A stretch of 41,371 bases of DNA, taken from positions 1 through 41,371 of the forward strand of contig NW_003121239.1 in NCBI RefSeq assembly GCF_000003605.2, in the 5' to 3' direction. The translations under genes were made by a program, and so were the position numbers. Below are positions 12,781 to 25,640 of this stretch, in pieces. The stretch's first letter is position 1, and each line of letters starts with the position of its first letter. The DNA is from Saccoglossus kowalevskii. Lineage: Eukaryota; Hemichordata; Enteropneusta; Harrimaniidae. Under the pieces are notes generated by a model, which was given only the letters and a program-made list of their open reading frames with translations, searched no databases and was not told where the DNA came from.

Positions 12781-14148
12781 GAATACTACACAGTGAATGC
12801 TACACAGTGAATGCTACACTGTGAATGCTACACAGTGAATACTACACAGTGAATGCTACACTGTGAATGCTACACAGTGAATACTACACAGTGAATGCTA
12901 CACAGTGAATACTACACAGTGAATGCTACACAGTGCATACTACACAGTGAATGCTACACAGTGAATGCTACACAGTGTATGCTATACAATGAAAGCTACA
13001 CAGTGAATGCTACACTGTGAATGCTACACAGTGAATACTACACAGTGAATATTACACAGTGAATATTACACAGTGAATGCTACACAGTGAATGCTACACA
13101 GTGAATACTACACAGTGAATACTACACTGTGAATGCTACACAGTGAATACTACACAGTGAATGCTACACAGTGAATACTACACAGTGAATGCTACACAGT
13201 GCATACTACACAGTGAATGCTACACAGTGAATGCTACACAGTGAATGCTATACAATGAATACTACACAGTGAATGCTGCACAGTGAATACTACACAGTGA
13301 ATGCTACACAATGAATGCTATACAATGAATACTACACAGTGAATGCTACACAGTGAATGCTACACAGTGAATGCTATACAATGAATGTTACACAGTGAAT
13401 GCTACACAGTAAATACTATACAGTGAATGCTACACAGTGAATGTTACACAGTGAATACTACACAGTGAATACTACACAGTGAATGCTACACAGTGAATAC
13501 TACAGTGAATACTACACAGTGAATACTACACAGTGAATACTACACAGTGAATACTACACAGTGAATGCTACACATTGAATACTACACAGAGAATACTACA
13601 CAGTGAATGCTACACAGTGAATGCTACACAGTGAATACTACACAGTCAATACTACACAGTGAATAATACACAGTGAATAATACACAGTGAATGCTACACA
13701 GTGAATACTACACAGTGAATACTACACAGTGAATACTGCACAGTGAGTGTTATACAGTGAATACTACACAGTGAATGCTACACAGTGAATACTACACTGT
13801 GAATGCTACACTGTGAATGCTACACAATGAATACTACGCAGTGAATACTACACAGTGAATACTACACAGTGAATACTACACGGTGAATACTACACAGTGA
13901 ATGCTACACAATGAATACTACACAGTGAATACTGCACAGTGAATACTACACAGTGAATACTAGACTGTGAATACAACACGGTGAATACTACACAGTCAAT
14001 ACTACACAGTGAATACTACACAGTGAATACTACACAGTGAATACTATACAGTGAATACTATACAGTGAATGCTACACAGTGAATATTACACAGTGAATGC
14101 TACACAGTGAATGCTACACAGTGAATACTACACAGTGAATGCTATACA
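12781..14148. repeat. S3 doublet plus 427-block tail; near copy of 16.9-18.2 kb
   Basis: GTGCATAC occurs at 12933 and 13199 (266 bp). Then come CACAGTAAAT (13409), CTACAGTG, CACAGAGAAT, GTCAATAC (13645), GTGAGTGTTATAC, and the 427-block tail from double CACTGTG through TACGCAG, CACGGTG, CTGCAC, TAGACTGTG (13961) and CTATACAG, without module A. The same order occurs from about 16.92 to 18.23 kb, with offsets of 4,134 bp at the left and 4,078 bp at the right, a difference of four units. Confidence 0.85.
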
Positions 14149-14206
14149 GTGAATGCTACACAGTGAATATTACACAGTGAATGCTACACAGTGAATGCTA
14201 CACAGT

Positions 14207-15180
14207 GAATGCTACACAGTGAATGTTACACAGTGAATACTACACAGTGAATGCTACACAGTGAATACTACACAGTGAATACTACACTGAATGCTACACA
14301 GTGATTGCTACACAGTGAATGCCACACAGTGAATGCTACACAGTGAATACTACACTGTGAATGCTACACAGTGAATACTACACTGTGAATGCTACACTGT
14401 GAATGCTACACAATGAATACTACACAGTGAATGCTACACAGTGAATACTACTGTAAATGCTACACAGTGCATGCTACACAGTGAATACTACACAGTGAAT
14501 GCTACACTGAATGCTACACAGTGAATGCTACACAGTGAATACTACACAATGAATACTACACAGTGAATGCTATACAATGAATGCTACACATTGAATGCTA
14601 CACAGTGAATACTACACAGTGAATGCTACACAGTGAATACTACACAGTGAATGCTACACAAATAATACACAGTGAATACTACACAGTGAATGCCACACAG
14701 TGAATGCTACACACAATGAATACTACACAGTGAATGCTAAACAATGAAAGCTACACAGTGAATGCTACACAGTGAATGCTACACAGTGAATGCTACACAG
14801 TGAATGCTACACTGAATGCTACACAGTGAATGATACACAGTGAATACTACACAGTGAATGCTACACAGTGAATGCTATACAATGAATGCTACACATTGAA
14901 TGCTACACAGTGAATACTACACAGTGAATGCTACACAGTGAATACTACACAGTGAATGCTACACAAATAATACACAGTGAATACTACACAGTGAATGCCA
15001 CACAGTGAATGCTACACACAATGAATACTACACAGTGAATGCTACACAATGAAAGCTACACAGTGAATGCTAGACAGTGAATGCTACACAGTGAATATTA
15101 CACAGTGAATGCTACACAGTGAATGCTACACAGTGAATACTACACAGTGAATACTACACAGTGAATGCTGCACAGTGAAT
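14207..15180. repeat. B block with 305-bp doublet; near copy of 10902-11875
   Basis: GTGATTGCT is at 14301. B markers have ATAATA at 14662 and 14967, 305 bp apart. The GCTAAACAATG unit at 14736 matches 11431, giving an offset of 3,305 bp as for every other landmark. The duplication boundary at the right is near 15180, where CTGCAC is followed by G-type instead of A-type units. Confidence 0.88.
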
Positions 15181-15500
15181 GCTACACAGTGAATGCTACA
15201 CAGTGAATGCTACACAGTGAATGCTACACAGTGAATGCTACACAGTGAATACTACACAGTGAATGCTACACAGTGAATGCTACACAGTGAATACTACACA
15301 GTGAATGCTACACAGTGAATACTACACAGTGAATACTACACAGTGCATACTACACAGTGAATGCTACACAGTGAATACTACACAGTGAATGCTATACAAT
15401 GAATGCTACTACACAGTGAATGCTACACAGTGAATACTACACTACACAGTGAATGCTACACAGTGAATACTACACAGTGCAGTGAATGCTACACAGTGAA
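15181..15500. repeat. Irregular junction with three register-breaking insertions
   Basis: Plain units and one GTGCATAC (15343) lead to three insertions within about 80 bp: GAATGCTACTACAC (+3), ACTACACTACACAG (+5) and CACAGTGCAGTGAAT (+5), at about 15407-15485. None recurs elsewhere in the window. This looks like a breakpoint between two array segments, or a local assembly fault. Confidence 0.7.
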
Positions 15501-16924
15501 TGCTACACAGTGAATGCTACACAGTGAATGTTACACAGTGAATACTACACAGTGAATACTACACAGTGAATACTACACAGTGAATACTACACAGTGAATA
15601 CTACACAGTGAATACTATACAGTGAATGCTACACAGTGGATGCTACACAATGAATGCTACACAGTGAATGCTACACAGTGGATGCTACACAGTGAATGCT
15701 ACACAGTGAATGCTACACAGTGAATACTACACAGTGAATACTACACAGTGAATACTACACAGTGAATGCTACACATTGAATGCTACACAGTGAATGCTAC
15801 ACAGTGAATGCTACACAGTGAATGCTACGCAGTGAATGCTACACAATGAATACTACACAGTGAATACTACACAGTGAATGCTACACAATGAATGCTACAC
15901 AATGAATGCTACACAGTGAATATTACACAGTGAATACTACACAGTGAATGTTACACAGTGAATACTACACAGTGAATGCTACACAGTGAATACTAGACTG
16001 TGAATACTACACAGTGAATATTACACAGTGAATGCTACACAGTGAATACTACACAGTGAATACTACACAATACTACACAGTGAATGCTACACAGTAAATA
16101 CTACACAGTGAATACTATACAGTGAATGATACACAGTGAATACTACACACTGAATGCTACACAGTGAATACTACACAGTGAATACTACACAGTGAATGCT
16201 ACACTGTGAATGCTACACAGTGAATGCTACACAATGAATACTACACAGTGAATGCTATACAATGAATGCTACACATTGAATGCTACACAGTGAATACTAC
16301 ACAGTGAATACTACACAGTGAATACTACACAGTGAATACTACACAGTGAATGCTACACAGTGAATGCAAGACAGTGAATACTACACAGTGAATGCTACAC
16401 AGAATGCTACACAGTGAATGCTACACAATGAATACTACACAGTGAATGCTATACAATGAATGCTACACATTGAATGCTACACAGTGAATACTACACAGTG
16501 AATACTACACAGTGAATGCTACACAAATACTACACAGTGAATACTGCACAGTGAATACTACACAGTGAATGCTACACAATGAAAGCTACACAGTGAATGC
16601 AAGACAGTGAATGCTACACAGTGAATATTAGACAGTGAATATTACACAGTGAATGCTACGCAGTGAATGCTACGCAGTGAATACTACACAGTGAATGCTA
16701 CAGTGAATACTACACTGTGAATGCTACACAGTGAATACTACACTGTGAATGCTACACTGTGAATGCTACACAATGAATACTACACAGTGAATTTTACACA
16801 GTGAATACTACACAGTGAATGCTGCACAATGAATGCTACACAGTGAATGCTACACAGTGAATGCTATACAATGAATACTACACAGTGAATGCTGCACAGT
16901 GAATACTACACAGTGAATGCTACA
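15501..16924. repeat. S2 block with internal duplication of the GCAAGAC part
   Basis: Two GTGGATGCT units occur near 15637-15690, then TAGACTGTG (15994), CACAGTAAAT, GATACAC (16128) and CACACTG. GCAAGAC then occurs twice, at 16366 and 16599, 233 bp apart, so the second half of S2 is repeated. Double CTACGC units at 16655 lead to CTACAGTG, CACTGTG and ATTTTAC, as at 757 and 18942. Confidence 0.8.
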
Positions 16925-18226
16925 CAGTGAATGCTACACTGTGAATGCTACACAGTGAATACTACACAGTGAATACTACACAGTGAATGCTACACTGTGA
17001 ATGCTACACAGTGAATACTACACAGTGAATGCTACACAGTGAATACTACACAGTGAATGCTACACAGTGCATACTACACAGTGAATGCTACACAGTGAAT
17101 GCTACACAGTGAATGCTATACAATGAAAGCTACACAGTGAATGCTACACTGTGAATGCTACACAGTGAATACTACACAGTGAATATTACACAGTGAATAT
17201 TACACAGTGAATGCTACACAGTGAATGCTACACAGTGAATACTACACAGTGAATACTACACTGTGAATGCTACACAGTGAATACTACACAGTGAATGCTA
17301 CACAGTGAATACTACACAGTGAATGCTACACAGTGCATACTACACAGTGAATGCTACACAGTGAATGCTACACAGTGAATGCTATACAATGAATACTACA
17401 CAGTGAATGCTGCACAGTGAATACTACACAGTGAATGCTACACAGTGAATGCTATACAATGAATGTTACACAGTGAATGCTACACAGTAAATACTATACA
17501 GTGAATGCTACACAGTGAATGTTACACAGTGAATACTACACAGTGAATACTACACAGTGAATGCTACACAGTGAATACTACAGTGAATACTACACAGTGA
17601 ATACTACACAGTGAATACTACACAGTGAATACTACACAGTGAATGCTACACATTGAATACTACACAGAGAATACTACACAGTGAATGCTACACAGTGAAT
17701 GCTACACAGTGAATACTACACAGTCAATACTACACAGAGAATAATACACAGTGAATAATACACAGTGAATGCTACACAGTGAATACTACACAGTGAATAC
17801 TACACAGTGAATACTGCACAGTGAGTGTTATACAGTGAATACTACACAGTGAATGCTACACAGTGAATACTACACTGCGAATGCTACACTGTGAATGCTA
17901 CACAATGAATACTACGCAGTGAATACTACACAGTGAATACTACACAGTGAATACTACACGGTGAACACTACACAGTGAATGCTACACAATGAATACTAAA
18001 CAGTGAATACTGCACAGTGAATACTACACAGTGAATACTAGACTGTGAATACAACACGGTGAATACTACACAGTGAATACTACACAGTGAATACTACACA
18101 GTGAATACTACACAGTGAATACTATACAGTGAATACTATACAGTGAATGCTACACAGTGAATATTACACAGTGAATGCTACACAGTGAATGCTACACAGT
18201 GAATACTACACAGTGAATGCTATACA
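16925..18226. repeat. S3 doublet plus 427-block tail (second copy of the 12.8-14.1 kb segment)
   Basis: Landmarks are GTGCATAC at 17067 and 17333 (266 bp), CACAGTAAAT at 17487, GTCAATAC at 17723 and TAGACTGTG at 18039, in the same order as 12.8-14.1 kb. Private changes include CACTGCG and GTGAACAC near 17875-17970. Similarity ends where a GTGATTAC unit appears at about 18229. Confidence 0.85.
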
Positions 18227-19423
18227 GTGATTACTACACAGTGAATGCTACTCAGTGAATACTAAACAGTGAATGCTACACAGTGATTACTACACAGTGA
18301 ATACTACACAGTGAATGCTACACAGTGAATGCTACACAGTGAATACTACACAGTGAATCCTACACAGTGAATGCTACACAATGAATGCTACACAATGAAT
18401 GCTACACAGTGAATGCTACACAGTGAATACTACACAGTGAATGTTACACAGTGAATACTACACAGTGAATGCTACACAGTGAATACTAGACTGTGAATAC
18501 TACACAGTGAATATTACACAGTGAATGCTACACAGTGAATACTACACAGTGAATACTACACAATGAATACTACACAGTGAATGCTACACAGTAAATACTA
18601 CACAGTGAATACTATACAGTGAATGATACACAGTGAATACTACACACTGAATGCTACACAGTGAATACTACACAGTGAATGCTACACAGAATGCTACACA
18701 GTGAATGCTACACAATGAATACTACACAGTGAATGCTATACAATGAATGCTACACATTGAATGCTACACAGTGAATACTACACAGTGAATACTACACAGT
18801 GAATGCTACACAAATACTACACAGTGAATACTGCACAGTGAATACTACACAGTGAATGCTACACAATGAAAGCTACACAGTGAATGCAAGACAGTGAATG
18901 CTACACAGTGAATATTACACAGTGAATATTACACAGTGAATGCTACGCAGTGAATGCTACGCAGTGAATACTACACAGTGAATGCTACAGTGAATACTAC
19001 ACTGTGAATGCTACACAGTGAATACTACACAGTGAATTTTACACAGTGAATACTACACAGTGAATGCTGCACAATGAATGCTACACAGTGAATGCTACAC
19101 AGTGAATGCTATACAATGAATACTACACAGTGAATGCTGCACAGTGAATACTACACAGTGAATGTTACACAGTGAATACTACACAGTGAATACTACACAG
19201 TGAATGCTACACAGTGAATGCTACACAGTGAATGCTACACAGTGAATAATACACAGTGAATAATACACAGTGAATGCTACACAGTGAATGCTACACAGTG
19301 AATACTACACAGTGAATACGACACAGTGAATGCTATACAGTGAATGCTACACAGTGAATACTACACAGTGAATGCTACACAGTGAATACTACACAGTGAA
19401 TACTACACTGAATGCTACACTGT
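18227..19423. repeat. S2 block
   Basis: Two GTGATTAC units are followed by CCTACAC, TAGACTGTG, CACAGTAAAT, GATACAC (18625), CACACTG, CACAGAATGC (-2 bp), CACAAATACTAC and GCAAGAC (18886). Double CTACGC units at 18942, CTACAGTG, ATTTTAC and CTGCACAATG come next, then AATAC and CGACAC units. The order matches the other complete S2 copies. Confidence 0.82.
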
Positions 19424-20220
19424 GATTGCTACACAGTGAATGCCACACAGTGAATGCTACACAGTGAATACTACACTGTGAATGCTACACAGTGAATACT
19501 ACACTGTGAATGCTACACTGTGAATGCTACACAATGAATACTACACAGTGAATGCTACACAGTGAATACTACTGTAAATGCTACACAGTGCATGCTACAC
19601 AGTGAATACTACACAGTGAATGCTACACTGAATGCTACACAGTGAACGCTACACAGTGAATACTACACAATGAATACTACACAGTGAATGCTATACAATG
19701 AATGCTACACATTGAATGCTACACAGTGAATACTACACAGTGAATGCTACACAGTGAATACTACACAGTGAATGCTACACAAATAATACACAGTGAATAC
19801 TACACAGTGAATGCCACACAGTGAATGCTACACACAATGAATACTACACAGTGAATGCTAAACAATGAAAGCTACACAGTGAATGCTACACAGTGAATGC
19901 TACACAGTGAATGCTACACTGAATGCTACACAGTGAATGCTACACAGTGAATACTACACAGTGAATGCTACACAGTGAATGCTATACAATGAATGCTACA
20001 CATTGAATGCTACACAATGAATACTACACAGTGAATGCTACACAGTGAATACTACACAGTGAATGCTACACAAATAATACACAGTGAATACTACACAGTG
20101 AATGCCACACAGTGAATGCTACACACAATGAATACTACACAGTGAATGCTACACAATGAAAGCTACACAGTGAATGCTAGACAGTGAATGCTACACAGTG
20201 AATATTACACAGTGAATGCT
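19424..20220. repeat. B block with 291-bp tandem doublet
   Basis: A variant lead-in CACTGTGATTGCT precedes ACTACTGTAAAT and GTGCATGCT. B markers have ATAATA at 19783 and 20074. Their 291-bp spacing is one unit less than the 305-bp spacing of the other doublets. GCTAAACAATG at 19857 matches 14736 at an offset of 5,121 bp, the same as the B marker offset. Confidence 0.85.
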
Positions 20221-20800
20221 ACACAGTGAATGCTACACAGTGAATACTACACAGTGAATGCTATACAATGAAAGCTACACAGTGAATGCTACACAGTGAA
20301 TACTACACAGTGAATGCTACACAGTGAATGCTACACTGTGAATGCTACACAGTGAATACTACACAGTGAATGCTACACAGTGAATACTACACAGTGAATG
20401 CTACACAGTGCATACTACACAGTGAATGCTACACAGTGAATGCTACACAGTGAATGCTATACAATGAAAGCTACACAGTGAATGCTACACAGTGAATACT
20501 ACACAGTGAATACTACACAGTGAATATTACACAGTGAATACTACACAGTGAATACTACACAGTGAATGCTACACAGTGAATACTACACAGTGAATGCTAC
20601 ACAGTGAATACTACACAGTGAATGCTACACAGTGCATACTACACAGTGAATGCTACACAGTGAATGCTACACAGTGAATGCTATACAATGAATACTACAC
20701 AGTGAATGCTGCACAGTGAATACTACACAGTGAATGCTACACAATGAATGCTATACAATGAATACTACACATTGAATGCTACACAGTGAATGCTACACAG
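20221..20800. repeat. S3 block doublet (224-bp period, second occurrence)
   Basis: GTGCATAC occurs at 20408 and 20632, 224 bp apart, with the same GAAAGCT, ATTAC and CTGCAC context as 12038/12262 (offset 8,370 bp). One CACATTGTG unit of the earlier copy reads CACTGTG here. Confidence 0.8.
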
Positions 20801-21935
20801 TGAATACTACACAATGAATACTACACAGAGAATGCTACGCAGTGAATACTACAGTGAATACTGCACAGTGAATACTACACAGTGAATACTACACAGTGAA
20901 TACTAGACTGTGAATACTACACGGTGAATACTACACAGTGAATACTACACAGTGAATACTACACAGTGAATACTACACAGTGAATACTACACAGTGAATA
21001 CTATACAGTGAATACTATACAGTGAATGCTACACAGTGAATATTACACAGTGAATGCTACACAGTGAATACTACACAGTGAATGCTATACAGTGAATGCT
21101 ACACAGTGAATATTACACAGTGAATGCTACACAGTGAATACTACACAGTGAATGCTATACAGTGATTACTACACAGTGAAAGCTACACAGTGAATACTAA
21201 ACAGTGAATGCTACACAGTGAATACTACACAGTGAATACTACACAGTGAATGATACACAGTGAATGCTACAGTGAATGCTACACAGTGAATACTACACAG
21301 TGAATACTACACAGTGAATGCTACACAATGAATGCTACACAATGAATGCTACACAGTGAATGCTACACAGTGAATACTACACAGTGAATGTTACACAGTG
21401 AATACTACACAGTGAATGCTACACAGTGAATACTAGACTGTGAATACTACACAGTGAATATTACACAGTGAATGCTACACAGTGAATACTACACAGTGAA
21501 TACTACACAATGAATACTACACAGTGAATGCTACACAGTAAATACTACACAGTGAATACTATACAGTGAATGATACACAGTGAATACTACACACTGAATG
21601 CTACACAGTGAATACTACACAGTGAATGCTACACTGAATGCTACACAGTGAATGCTACACAATGAATACTACACAGTGAATGCTTTACAATGAATGCTAC
21701 ACATTGAATGCTACACAGTGAATACTACACAGTGAATGCTACACAAATACTACACAGTGAATACTGCACAGTGAATACTACACAGTGAATGCTACACAAT
21801 GAAAGCTACACAGTGAATGCAAGACAGTGAATGCTACACAGTGAATATTACACAGTGAATATTACACAGTGAATGCTACACAGTGAATGCTACACAGTGA
21901 ATACTACACAGTGAATAATACACAGTGAATACTAC
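20801..21935. repeat. 427-block tail then S2 block (paralogue of 3.6-4.9 kb)
   Basis: A truncated 427-block tail (CTACGC, CTACAGTG, CTGCAC, TAGACTGTG, CACGGTG, CTATACAG) enters without module A. S2 follows, with GTGAAAGCT (21176), TAGACTGTG, GATACAC (21572), CACACTG, GCTTTACAATG (21682) and GCAAGAC (21819). It is the best match both to 3.6-4.9 kb and to 36.6-37.0 kb. Confidence 0.85.
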
Positions 21936-22209
21936 ACAGTGAGTGCTATACAGTGAATACTACACAGTGAATGCTACACAGTGAATACTACACAGTGAAT
22001 GCTACACAGTGAATGCTACACTGAATGCTACACAATGAATACTACACAGTGAATAATACACAGTGTATACTATACAGTGAATAATACACAGTGAATGCTA
22101 CACAGTGAATGCTACACAGTGAATACTACACAGTGAATGCTACACAGTGAATGCTACACAGTGAATACTACACAGTGAATACTACACAGTGAATACTACA
22201 CAGTGAATG
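21936..22209. repeat. Plain units leading into the second module A cluster
   Basis: GTGAGTGCTATAC (about 21939), AATAC units, CACTGAAT and a private GTGTATAC unit occur here. The same sequence of variants precedes module A at 23344 and 38025. Confidence 0.75.
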
Positions 22210-22826
22210 CTATACAATACTACACAGTGAATACTACACATTGAATACTACAGTGAATGCTATACAATGAATACTACACCGTGAATACTACACAGTGAAT
22301 ACTACACAGTGAATGCTACACAGTGAATGCTACACAGTGAATGCAACACAGTGAATACTACACAATGAATACTACACAGTGAATACTACACAGTGAATGC
22401 TATACAATACTACACAGTGAATACTACACATTGAATACTACAGTGAATGCTATACAATGAATACTACACCGTGAATACTACACAGTGAATGCTACACAGT
22501 GAATCCTACACAGTGAATGCTACACAGTGAATACTACACTGTGAATGCTACACTGTGAATGCTACACAATGAATACTACGCAGTGAATACTACACAGTGA
22601 ATACTACACAGTGAATACTACACGGTGAATACTACACAGTGAATGCTACACAATGAATACTACACAGTGAATACTGCACAGTGAATACTACACAGTGAAT
22701 ACTAGACTGTGAATACTACACGGTGAATACTACACAGTGAATACTACACAGTGAATACTACACAGTGAATACTACACAGTGAATACTACACAGTGAATAC
22801 TATACAGTGAATACTATACAGTGAAT
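22210..22826. repeat. Module A doublet (190 bp) and canonical 427-bp block
   Basis: Module A copies at 22210 and 22400 are 190 bp apart, as at 1876/2066 (offset 20,334 bp). The block starting at 22400 is exactly 427 bp and carries every canonical landmark in order. It can serve as the reference copy of this higher-order repeat. Confidence 0.9.
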
Positions 22827-23343
22827 GCTACACAGTGAATATTACACAGTGAATGCTACACAGTGAATACTACACAGTGAATGCTATACAGTGAATGCTA
22901 CACAGTGAATATTACACAGTGAATGCTACACAGTGAATACTACACAGTGAATGCTACACAGTGAATGCTATACAGTGAATACTACACAGTGAATGCTACA
23001 CAGTGAATACTACACAGTGAATAATACACAGTGAATACTACACAGTGAGTGCTATACAGTGAATACTACACAGTGAATGCTACACAGTGAATACTACACA
23101 GTGAATGCTACACAGTGAATGCTACACTGAATGCTACACAATGAATACTACACAGTGAATAATACACAGTGAATACTATACAGTGAATACTACACAGTGA
23201 ATGCTACACAGTGAATGCTACACAGTGAATACTACACAGTGAATACTACACAGTGAATGCTACACAGTGAATGCTACACAGTGAATGCTACACAGTGAAT
23301 ACTACACAGTGAATACTACACAGTGAATACTACACAGTGAATG
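22827..23343. repeat. Spacer of plain units
   Basis: ATTAC, CTATACAG, AATAC, GTGAGTGCTATAC and CACTGAAT variants appear in the order also seen at 37.5-38.0 kb and 39.5-39.9 kb. No non-satellite DNA is visible. Confidence 0.75.
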
Positions 23344-23946
23344 CTATACAATACTACACAGTGAATACTACACATTGAATACTACAGTGAATGCTATACA
23401 ATGAATACTACACCGTGAATACTACACAGTGAATGCTACACAGTGAATGCTACACAGTGAATGCTACACAGTGAATACTACACAATGAATACTACACAGT
23501 GAATACTACACAGTGAATGCTATACAATACTACACAGTGAATACTACACATTGAATACTACAGTGAATGCTATACAATGAATACTACACCGTGAATACTA
23601 CACAGTGAATGCTACACAGTGAATCCTACACAGTGAATGCTACACAGTGAATACTACACTGTGAATGCTACACTGTGAATGCTACACAATGAATACTACG
23701 CAGTGAATACTACACAGTGAATACTACACAGTGAATACTACACGGTGAATACTACACAGTGAATGCTACACAATGAATACTACACAGTGAATACTGCACA
23801 GTGAATACTACACAGTGAATACTAGACTGTGAATACTACACGGTGAATACTACACAGTGAATACTACACAGTGAATACTATACAGTGAATACTACACAGT
23901 GAATACTACACAGTGAATACTATACAGTGAATACTATACAGTGAAT
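23344..23946. repeat. Module A doublet (176 bp) and canonical 427-bp block
   Basis: Module A copies start at 23344 and 23520. The second heads another exact 427-bp block with all canonical landmarks and one private CTATACAG change near 23880. The doublet spacing equals that at 3066/3242. Confidence 0.9.
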
Positions 23947-24540
23947 GCTACACAGTGAATATTACACAGTGAATGCTACACAGTGAATTCTACACAGTGA
24001 ATACTACACAGTGAATGCTATACAGTGAATGCTACACAGTGAATATTACACAGTGAATGCTACACAGTGAATATTACACAGTGAATGCTATACAGTGATT
24101 ACTACACAGTGAACTACTACACAGCTGACTGCTACACAGTAAATACTAAACAGTGAATGCTACACAGTGAATGCTACACAGTGAATGCTACACAGTGAAT
24201 ACTACACAATGAATACTACACAGTGAATACTACACAGTGAATGCTATACAATACTACACAGTGAATACTACACATTGAATACTACAGTGAATGCTATACA
24301 ATGAATACTACACCGTGAATACTACACAGTGAATGCTACACAGTGAATCCTACACAGTGAATGCTACACAGTGAATACTACACTGTGAATCCTACACTGT
24401 GAATGCTACACAATGATACTACGCAGTGAATACTACACAGTGAATACTACACAGTGATACTACACGGTGAATACTACACAGTGAATGCTACACAATGAAT
24501 CCTACACAGTGAATCCTACACAGTGAATCCTATACAATAC
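23947..24540. repeat. Irregular 427-type block, truncated and rich in private changes
   Basis: Normal S2-like units run to the GTGATTAC unit near 24097. The stretch 24111-24145 then has two extra bases and several substitutions (GAACTACTAC, CAGCTGACTGC, CAGTAAAT). Module A starts at 24244, but its block is cut after about 286 bp by another module A (24530). Single-A deletions (GATACT near 24415 and 24456) and extra CCTAC units (24388-24530) are found nowhere else. Confidence 0.8.
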
Positions 24541-25640
24541 TACACAGTGAATACTACACATTGAATACTACAGTGAATGCTATACAATGAATACTACACC
24601 GTGAATACTACACAGTGAATGCTACACAGTGAATGCTACACAGTGAATGCTACACAGTGAATACTACACAGTGAATGCTATACAATGAATACTACACAGT
24701 GAATGCTACACAGTGAATACTACACAGTGAATGCTACACAATGAATGCTATACAATGAATACTACACAGTGAATGCTACACAGTGAATGCTATACAATGA
24801 AAGCTACACAGTGAATGCTAGACAGTGAATGCTACACAGTGAATGCTACACTGAATGCTACACAGTGAATACTACACAGTGAATGCTACACAGCGAATGC
24901 TACACAGTGAATGCTACACAGTGAATGCTACACAGTGCATACTACACAGTGAATGCTACACTGAATGCTACACAGTGAATACTACACAGTGAATGCTACA
25001 CAGCGAATACTACTCAGTGAATACTACACAGTGAATGTTACACAGTGAATGTTACACACTGAATGCTACACAGTGAATACTACACAGTGAATGCTACACT
25101 GTGAATGCTATACAATGAATACTACACAGTGAATGCTACACAGTGAATGCTATACAATGAAAGCTACACAGTGAATGCTAGACAGTTAATGCTACACAGT
25201 GAATGCTACACTGAATGCTACACAGTGAATACTACACAGTGAATGCTACACAGCGAATGCTACACAGTGAATACTACACAGTGAATGCTACACAGTGCAT
25301 ATTACACAGTGAATGTTACACAGTGAATGCTACACAGTGAAAGCTACACAGTGAATGCTATACAATGAAAGCTACACAGTGAATACTACACAGTGAATAC
25401 TACACAGTGAATATTACACAGTGAATGTTACACAGTGAATGTTACACAGTGAATACTACACAGTGAATATTACACAGTGAATGCTACACAGTGTGAATGC
25501 TACACTGTGAATGCTACACAGTGAATACTACACAGTGAATGCTACACAGTGAATGCTACACTGTGAATGCTACACAGTGAATACTACACAGTGAATGCTA
25601 CACGGTGAATACTACACGGTGAATACTACACAGTGAATAC
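24541..25640. repeat. Locally duplicated GCTAGACAG / CACAGCG units
   Basis: After the rest of module A (24530) come mostly G-type units. GCTATACAATGAAAGCT, GCTAGACAG, CACTGAAT, CACAGCGAAT and GTGCAT recur twice, near 24.79-24.95 kb and 25.15-25.31 kb, about 360 bp apart. A +2-bp unit (CACAGTGTGAAT) is at 25491. CACAGCG is otherwise rare in the window. Confidence 0.75.
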
